This document shows, in pieces, positions 6,994 to 10,913 of a DNA stretch of 10,913 nt. The stretch is taken from contig DASQHF010000220.1 in the NCBI GenBank assembly GCA_035632215.1, forward strand, positions 1-10,913, written 5' to 3'. Origin of the DNA: CAIYRG01 sp035632215 (GTDB taxonomy: Bacteria > Pseudomonadota > Alphaproteobacteria > Micropepsales > Micropepsaceae). Position 1 is the first letter of the stretch, and the number at the start of each line of letters is the position of its first letter. The notes under the pieces are model-generated. The model was not told where the DNA came from and did no database searches. It saw only the letters and a list, made by a program, of their open reading frames with translations. The translations under genes and the position numbers were made by a program.

Positions 6994-7824
6994 TTAAACG
7001 GGCGGTCTGAAGGGGCGGTCATGGTGCAACGACGGGAGTCGCGCGCGGGCTCTAGCGACCTCTTCGAGATCGAGTTCGGCTGCGACGACGCCTGGATCGA
7101 TGCCCCCTTCGGCCAGAATATCGCCCCAAGGGCCGATGATGAGACTGTGGCCATATGTCTTGCGCCCGTTGGCGTGCGTGCCGCCTTGCGCCGGCGCAAC
7201 CACAAAACAGCCGTTCTCGATAGCACGCGATTTCAAGAGCACGTGCCAATGGGCCTTACCCGTGGTTTCCGTGAACGCCGAGGGCACGGTCAGGATTTCC
7301 GCACCCGCTTTGGCGAGCGTCCGATAGAGCTGCGGGAAGCGAAGATCGTAGCAGACCGAAAGGCCTAGCCGCGCCCAGGGGAGATTCACCACCATTGCCT
7401 CGGCGCCCGGCGCGACCGTATTGGACTCCCTGTAGGTCTCGCCCGAGGGAAGATTCACATCGAAGAGGTGAATCTTGTCATAGCGGGCTTCGACGCGGCC
7501 TTTGGGATCGAAGAGATAGGAGCGATTGGCCGTCTTGGTCGCCGAAACCTTGATCGCAAGAGAGCCCACAAGCAGCCAGATGCCGAGCTCCTCTGCAAGC
7601 GCTGCGAAGGCAGGCACTGCCTTGTCGTCGGCTTCTGCAACCGTCTTTTCGAGCTTCGCCCCACCATCGGCCGCCATCAGCGTGGTGTTCTCCGGGGTGG
7701 CGATGAAATGCGCGCCCGCCTTGGCAGCGTTCCGGATCAGGTTCGAAGCCGTGGCGATGTTTTCGTTTACGTCGTCGGTCGAGCGGAGCTGGACGCAGGC
7801 GACTTTGATCTTGCGCTCACTCAT
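6994..7824 (-). CDS. Carbon-nitrogen hydrolase, Nit1-like (probable deaminated glutathione amidase)
   Basis: The 276-residue protein is a nitrilase-superfamily amidase. The Glu-Lys-Cys triad is visible: E45 in ATPENT, K117 in YDKIHLFDV and C158 in SVCYDLRFP. The stretches ESNTVAPG, AGAEILTVPSAFTETTGKAHW, LLKSRAIENGCFVVAPAQ and YGHSLIIGPWG resemble the Nit1 branch more than aliphatic nitrilases. Nit1 proteins hydrolyse deaminated glutathione, a damage product of transaminase side reactions, to 2-oxoglutarate and cysteinylglycine; substrate is inferred here, and omega-amidase activity is an alternative. The ATG at 7824 overlaps the grxC stop (ATGA) and has no clear ribosome binding site, so translation is probably coupled to grxC. 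A glutathione-dependent glutaredoxin as neighbour supports the glutathione-repair reading. Confidence 0.9.
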   Translation of the reverse strand: MSERKIKVACVQLRSTDDVNENIATASNLIRNAAKAGAHFIATPENTTLMAADGGAKLEKTVAEADDKAVPAFAALAEELGIWLLVGSLAIKVSATKTANRSYLFDPKGRVEARYDKIHLFDVNLPSGETYRESNTVAPGAEAMVVNLPWARLGLSVCYDLRFPQLYRTLAKAGAEILTVPSAFTETTGKAHWHVLLKSRAIENGCFVVAPAQGGTHANGRKTYGHSLIIGPWGDILAEGGIDPGVVAAELDLEEVARARARLPSLHHDRPFRPPV

Positions 7825-8081
7825 AAGGGATTAAGCAGCGCATCGAGCTTGCCCTCTTTTTCCAAGGCGTAGATGCCGTCGCAATCGCCGATATGGCGGT
7901 CATTGACGAAGATCTGCGGTACGGTCATCCGGCCACCCGCCTTCTGCACCATATTCAGCCGCAGCTCCGGATCGCTCGAGACATCGACCTCCTCGAACTT
8001 CACGCCCTTTCGCGCCAACAAACGCTTGGCTTCCACGCAATAATAGCAAACCGGCGTCGTATAAATAACCACTCTGGCCAT
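7821..8081 (-). CDS. grxC: Glutaredoxin 3 (GrxC-type) with CYYC active site
   Basis: This is a single-domain thioredoxin-fold glutaredoxin of 86 residues, the normal Grx3 length. It reduces protein disulfides and mixed disulfides with glutathione in the cytoplasm. The start MARVVIYTTP is followed by the redox motif C12-Y13-Y14-C15, where the common form is CPYC. The cis-proline loop TVP is at 53-55 (MTVPQIFVNDRHIG), and GDCDGIYALEKEG (66-78) supplies the glutathione-binding end. The two-cysteine motif and short length place it with dithiol Grx3 rather than CGFS iron-sulfur glutaredoxins. The gene starts 34 bp after comF on the same strand and runs into the amidase gene through ATGA. It has no clear Shine-Dalgarno; a strong hairpin lies just upstream. 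Confidence 0.93.
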   Translation of the reverse strand: MARVVIYTTPVCYYCVEAKRLLARKGVKFEEVDVSSDPELRLNMVQKAGGRMTVPQIFVNDRHIGDCDGIYALEKEGKLDALLNPL

Positions 8082-8091
8082 TCGAACCCGA

Positions 8092-8134
8092 CTCGGGGGG
8101 AAGAACTCTTGCCTCTCATATATCGCCCCCCGAG
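8092..8134 (-). repeat. Strong GC-rich hairpin across the comF stop and grxC leader
   Basis: CTCGGGGGG (8092-8100) and CCCCCCGAG (8126-8134) are perfect 9-bp inverted arms separated by 25 bases. In the minus-strand transcript the first arm encodes the last comF codons (Ser-Gly-Gly), the loop contains the comF TGA and an AGAGG sequence, and the second arm ends 10 bases before the grxC ATG. There is no following T-run, so it is not a typical intrinsic terminator. It may limit translation or processing between comF and grxC. Confidence 0.5.
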
Positions 8135-8898
8135 GCCTTTACAACGCGGGCCAAGGCCAAGGCATCCACCCGCCGGGCGCCCGCGCGCTTTAGCGCCCGC
8201 GCACAAGCATCGAGGGTCGCGCCGGTCGTGAACACATCGTCAATGATGAGAACGTGGCGGCCCTTCACCGCCTCGACTTTCCCCTTTGGCACGTTAAAGG
8301 CGCCAAGGACGTTTCGCCGCCGCGCTTTAGCCGATGGCATCTCGCCCTGGCTCTTCGTCGGCCGTTTGCGCTCGAGCGCCAGCGGGTCGTGGGGACGTCC
8401 AGAGACTGCGGAGAGACGCTCGGCCAAGATTGCGGCCTGGTTGTAACGCCGCTTCCACAACCGCCAGCGATGAAGCGGAACCGGGACTAGAATTTCGGCG
8501 TCGGCAAGCAGTGGGCGTCCCGTGCGCTCGAGCCAACGCACGAAAGCTGGCGCATGATCGAGCCGGTCACCATGCTTGAACGAGAGAACAAGCGGCTTCG
8601 ATGCATCGTCATAGCGAAAGAGCGCCCGGGCGCGCTCGAAATCGTGTGGCCGCGCGTGGCAGGCGCCGCATATCGTGTCATCGCCAGGATCGACTTCGAA
8701 CGGGGTACCGCAACAGGCGCAAAGCGAGCCCTCAATGAAGGAGATACGGCTCCAGCAATTCGCACATAGCGAATGCGCCTCGGAAACGCTGGCGCGGCAA
8801 GATACGCAAAGCGGCGGAAAGATGAGATTGAGCAAGAGCACCATCCCGCGCCGGCCAAGCTTCAAGCCGGGAAGGAGGATTTTCCTCCGTGCCCGCAT
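8116..8898 (-). CDS. comF: ComF family phosphoribosyltransferase-like protein with N-terminal zinc fingers
   Basis: ComF/GntX proteins combine a cysteine-rich zinc module with a type I phosphoribosyltransferase fold. In naturally competent bacteria ComF takes part in handling incoming single-stranded DNA; the role in others is unclear. From the ATG at 8898 it is 260 residues. Cysteines fall in pairs: CVSC (31/34), CANC (45/48), CACC (60-63) and CGAC (77/80). Family motifs follow: FRYDDASKPLVLSFKHGD, ILVPVPLHRWRLWKRRYNQA, and the PRPP loop VLIIDDVFTTGATL (216-229). The frame extends to 9129, but that part lies inside the divergent methyltransferase gene and lacks similarity. A second in-frame ATG at 8844 (242 residues) is equally compatible with the family; neither start has a good ribosome binding site. 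The gene reads toward grxC. Confidence 0.92.
   Translation of the reverse strand: MRARRKILLPGLKLGRRGMVLLLNLIFPPLCVSCRASVSEAHSLCANCWSRISFIEGSLCACCGTPFEVDPGDDTICGACHARPHDFERARALFRYDDASKPLVLSFKHGDRLDHAPAFVRWLERTGRPLLADAEILVPVPLHRWRLWKRRYNQAAILAERLSAVSGRPHDPLALERKRPTKSQGEMPSAKARRRNVLGAFNVPKGKVEAVKGRHVLIIDDVFTTGATLDACARALKRAGARRVDALALARVVKASGGDI
8874..8888. repeat. Palindromic double Shine-Dalgarno-like element GGAGGA-TTT-TCCTCC
   Basis: The 6-bp arms GGAGGA and TCCTCC flank a 3-base spacer, so each strand reads GGAGGA. It lies 32 bases before the plus-strand methyltransferase ATG and just inside comF if comF starts at 8898, or in its leader if comF starts at 8844. The distances are too long for direct use as a ribosome binding site for either ATG. 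It could form a small hairpin or be an operator. Confidence 0.35.
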
Positions 8899-8910
8899 CA
8901 GTCTAGTTTT

Positions 8911-8914
8911 GAGG
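8911..8914 (+). promoter_or_regulatory. Ribosome binding site that decides the methyltransferase start
   Basis: GAGG stands five bases before the ATG at 8920. The frame is open back to 8773, but the added 49 residues lie antisense to comF and have no family character, so this site fixes the start at 8920. Confidence 0.6.
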
Positions 8915-8919
8915 CCACG

Positions 8920-9801
8920 ATGAACAACGGACCGCCGCGCATCTTCGATCGCGCCGCCTACAGGGCCAGGCGCGCCAGGGCGCTCGTCCGCGGCGGCGAC
9001 CTCTTTCTCGCCCAGGATGCCGCCGCCCATATCGTCGAGCGTTTGGGCGCGATCAATCGCCGCTTCACCCACGGTCTCGATCTTCATTCGCGGGAGCGGG
9101 TCTTTCCGACGCTCAAAGGGACCGCGCAACTATGGACAAGAATGGGGTTTTTTGATGATCGACCGACGCTTGTAGCGGACGAGGAGGCGCTTCCTTTCAA
9201 GGAGGAAAGCTTCGATCTCGTCACCAGTGTCCTGTCACTGCATGCGGTCAATGATCTCCCGGGCACTCTCCTCCAGATCAGAGAGGCTTTGCGGCCTGAT
9301 GGGCTCTTTATTGGAGCTATGTTCGCGGGCGAGACGCTGCACGAGCTGCGGCACGCTTTCGCGTCCGCCGAAGCGGAGACGCTGGGTGGCGCGTCGCCGC
9401 GCGTGGCACCCTTTGCCGACGTGCGCGAATTGGGGGGCCTCTTGCAGCGGGCCGGCTTTGCCCTCCCCGTCGCCGATATCGAGCGGGTGAATGTCGCTTA
9501 TCGCGATATAGCGACCTTATTCGCCGACATGCGCGCCCTTGGCGAAACCAATGTGCTTCAAGGTCGCCGTTCGCAGCTCTTGGGACGCCGCACGCTCGAA
9601 GCCGCGCTTAAGGAATATGCGAGGCGGTTTGCTGCCGAAGACGGCCGCTTCACGGCCACCTACGAGATCGCGTTCCTAACCGGTTGGGCGCCCCATGAAA
9701 GCCAACAAAAACCGCTGGCCCCGGGGAGTGCGCGGACGAGGCTCGCCGATGCGCTCGGAACCAGCGAGCGCTCGGCCGGCGAAAGGGCGAAGCCGGACTG
9801 A
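8920..9801 (+). CDS. NDUFAF5/BioC-like class I SAM methyltransferase family protein
   Basis: The 293-residue protein matches the NDUFAF5 (C20orf7) family over most of its length. Family stretches are FDRAAYRARRARA, ADEEALPFKEESFDLV, SLHAVNDLPGTLLQIREAL, PDGLFIGAMFAGETLHELR, SPRVAPFADVRELGGLLQRAGF and TGWAPHESQ. Human NDUFAF5 is a complex I assembly factor that hydroxylates an arginine of NDUFS7; bacterial members are poorly characterised and often annotated as methyltransferases. The SAM-binding loop is unusual: where LDxGCGxG is expected, the sequence is GLDLHSRERVF (about residues 51-61), and the segment to ADEE is shorter than in the human protein. SAM binding is therefore uncertain. The start is supported by GAGG. 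The gene is divergent from comF and ends four bases from the convergent mutT gene. Specific function is inferred only from orthology. Confidence 0.85.
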   Translation: MNNGPPRIFDRAAYRARRARALVRGGDLFLAQDAAAHIVERLGAINRRFTHGLDLHSRERVFPTLKGTAQLWTRMGFFDDRPTLVADEEALPFKEESFDLVTSVLSLHAVNDLPGTLLQIREALRPDGLFIGAMFAGETLHELRHAFASAEAETLGGASPRVAPFADVRELGGLLQRAGFALPVADIERVNVAYRDIATLFADMRALGETNVLQGRRSQLLGRRTLEAALKEYARRFAAEDGRFTATYEIAFLTGWAPHESQQKPLAPGSARTRLADALGTSERSAGERAKPD

Positions 9802-9805
9802 ATCC

Positions 9806-10213
9806 TCAGATCCGTTGCCGCAAAAGGGCAATAAGCGGCGCGTCGGCCGGCGGCATTGGATAGCCATCGAGCTCGTCAACCTTCGCCCAAACGATATTCT
9901 GGCCTTCTCGCGGCGTAAACTCGCCCCCCCATTCCCGGCACAGGAACAAGGGCATCAGCAGGTGGAAATCGTGATAGCTATGCGAGGCGAAGGTGAAGGG
10001 AATAAGCGCGCTTTCCTCGATGGTCACGCCGAGCTCCTCACGCATCTCGCGAACCAGCGCCTGCTCCGGGCGCTCATCGCGTTCGACCTTTCCGCCGGGA
10101 AACTCCCACAGGCCGGCCATGGACTTGCCTGGCGGCCGCTGCGCAATCAGCACGCGACCCTGTCGGTCGATCATCGCGCAAGCGGCCACAAGAACGAGAC
10201 GCAATCCGTTCAA
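9806..10213 (-). CDS. mutT: MutT-type Nudix hydrolase (8-oxo-dGTP diphosphatase)
   Basis: MutT hydrolyses 8-oxo-dGTP to the monophosphate, cleaning the nucleotide pool of a mutagenic precursor. The 135-residue protein has VLVAACAMIDRQGRVLIAQRP at its N-terminus (about 7-27), then the family stretch KSMAGLWEFPGGKVE and a perfect Nudix box, GX5EX7REUXEEXGU, at residues 41-63 (E47, R55, E56, E59, E60 present). The C-terminus has the expected FTPREGQNIVWAKVDELDGYPMPPADAPLI. The longest family-like frame starts at TTG (10213), which overlaps the argJ stop as TTGA; this implies coupled translation, since no good ribosome binding site is visible. A GTG (codon 9) is a less likely alternative. The protein has no attached TMP-synthase domain. 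It ends four bases from the convergent methyltransferase gene. Confidence 0.93.
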   Translation of the reverse strand: MNGLRLVLVAACAMIDRQGRVLIAQRPPGKSMAGLWEFPGGKVERDERPEQALVREMREELGVTIEESALIPFTFASHSYHDFHLLMPLFLCREWGGEFTPREGQNIVWAKVDELDGYPMPPADAPLIALLRQRI

Positions 10214-10913
10214 CTGCGGTAGGAGCCGTTAATGCGGATGTAACCTTCGGTGAGATCGCAGGTCCACACCACAGCTCGCCCTTTGGCAATCCCGACATCG
10301 ACTCCGATCGTCACCTCGCTCCCGGAGACGGCCTTAGTCGCCAGCGACTCGTTGTAGCCGGGGGCTCTTTCGCCTTTCTCCGCAACCACATGCGAGCCGA
10401 AATTGATCTTCAGCTTGTCGCGGTCGGCAGGCTCTCCGGCCTTGCCCACTGCCATCACGACCCGGCCCCAATTGGCGTCGCCACCCGCGATCGCCGTCTT
10501 CACCAAGGGAGAATTCGCGATCGCCAAAGCGATCTTCTTGGCCGACTCGTTCGTCTGCGCGCCAGTGACCTCGACCTGGATGAGCTTCGACGCGCCCTCG
10601 CCGTCCTTGACGACCTGCAAAGCCAGATCGAGCAACAGCGCCCCGAGCTTTTCCTTGAACACATCGAGCCGGCGGTCGTTGGGCTTGGTGATCGCGGGAT
10701 GCGCACCGCCCTTCCCCGTCGCGAACATCAACAATGTGTCACTCGTAGAGGTATCGCTATCCACCGTGATTGAGTTGAAGGAACGCTGCGCGGCTTCGGC
10801 AAGCAGCGGTTGGAGCACGGCAGCGGGAAGATTCGCATCCGTGAACACGAAGGAAAGCAGGGTCGCCATGTCGGGAGCGATCATGCCCGAGCCCTTCGCG
10901 ATCCCATTGATGG
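10210..10913 (-). CDS. argJ: Bifunctional ornithine acetyltransferase/N-acetylglutamate synthase ArgJ, 5' part cut by window edge
   Basis: ArgJ transfers the acetyl group from N-acetylornithine to glutamate, closing the cyclic arginine pathway; many members also make N-acetylglutamate from acetyl-CoA. The visible 233 residues cover the cleavage site and the whole beta chain. At the window edge the frame reads INGIAKGSGMIAPDMATLL, where the precursor self-cleaves before the threonine nucleophile of the MATLL segment. Other family stretches are FVFTDANLPAAVLQPLL, FNSITVDSDTSTSDTLLMFATG, ANSPLVKTAIAGGDANWGR and the C-terminal IRINGSYRS. The frame continues past 10913, so the alpha chain and true start are missing; the ATG at 10884 is internal. 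The stop overlaps the TTG start of mutT. Confidence 0.96.
   Translation of the reverse strand, partial: INGIAKGSGMIAPDMATLLSFVFTDANLPAAVLQPLLAEAAQRSFNSITVDSDTSTSDTLLMFATGKGGAHPAITKPNDRRLDVFKEKLGALLLDLALQVVKDGEGASKLIQVEVTGAQTNESAKKIALAIANSPLVKTAIAGGDANWGRVVMAVGKAGEPADRDKLKINFGSHVVAEKGERAPGYNESLATKAVSGSEVTIGVDVGIAKGRAVVWTCDLTEGYIRINGSYRS

Noticed and set aside
8899..9129. N-terminal extension of comF to an ATG at 9129
   Set aside because: The extra 77 residues are antisense to the methyltransferase gene and show no ComF similarity.
9795..9815. Possible terminator between the methyltransferase gene and mutT
   Set aside because: Only four bases separate the stop codons and no stem-loop with a T-run is visible.

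Overview
The window is GC-rich, densely packed chromosomal DNA, almost certainly from an alphaproteobacterium. The evidence is the protein-family content: an alpha-type LysC and a GAF-containing PtsP side by side, an NDUFAF5-like methyltransferase next to comF, and a grxC / Nit1-type amidase / DUF1178 / ubiG cluster. From general knowledge this gene order recurs in Rhodospirillales- and Rhizobiales-like genomes, but I cannot name a genus from the sequence. There is no sign of mobile DNA: I see no IS element, phage gene, CRISPR array, tRNA or rRNA. All eleven genes look intact or are cut only by the window edge.

Left block (1-5589, all minus strand, transcribed right to left): lysC (aspartokinase), ptsP (EI-Ntr of the nitrogen-related PTS), a rodZ-like HTH/DUF4115 membrane protein, and ispG (MEP isoprenoid pathway, 3' end off the window). 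rodZ and ispG overlap by four bases (ATGA). lysC, ptsP and rodZ are separated by gaps of 135 and 147 bp that hold small inverted repeats but no gene.

Middle block (5675-8081): ubiG (ubiquinone O-methyltransferase) is divergent from lysC across an 85-bp promoter region. It converges on a minus-strand cluster transcribed grxC > Nit1-type amidase > DUF1178. grxC and the amidase overlap by ATGA. Together they suggest a small thiol/glutathione maintenance operon.

Right block (8116-10913): comF sits just upstream of grxC on the same strand. A divergent NDUFAF5-like methyltransferase follows, then a minus-strand argJ > mutT pair joined by a TTGA stop/start overlap. argJ runs off the right edge.

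The genes are housekeeping: lysine/threonine/methionine and arginine biosynthesis, isoprenoids, ubiquinone, cell shape, PTS-Ntr signalling, nucleotide-pool sanitation and redox upkeep. I found no previously undescribed system. The points most worth a second look are a candidate internal start for an aspartokinase beta subunit inside lysC, a strong hairpin spanning the comF stop and the grxC leader, a CYYC glutaredoxin active site, and a methyltransferase whose SAM-binding glycine loop is degenerate. No gap exceeds 300 bases.
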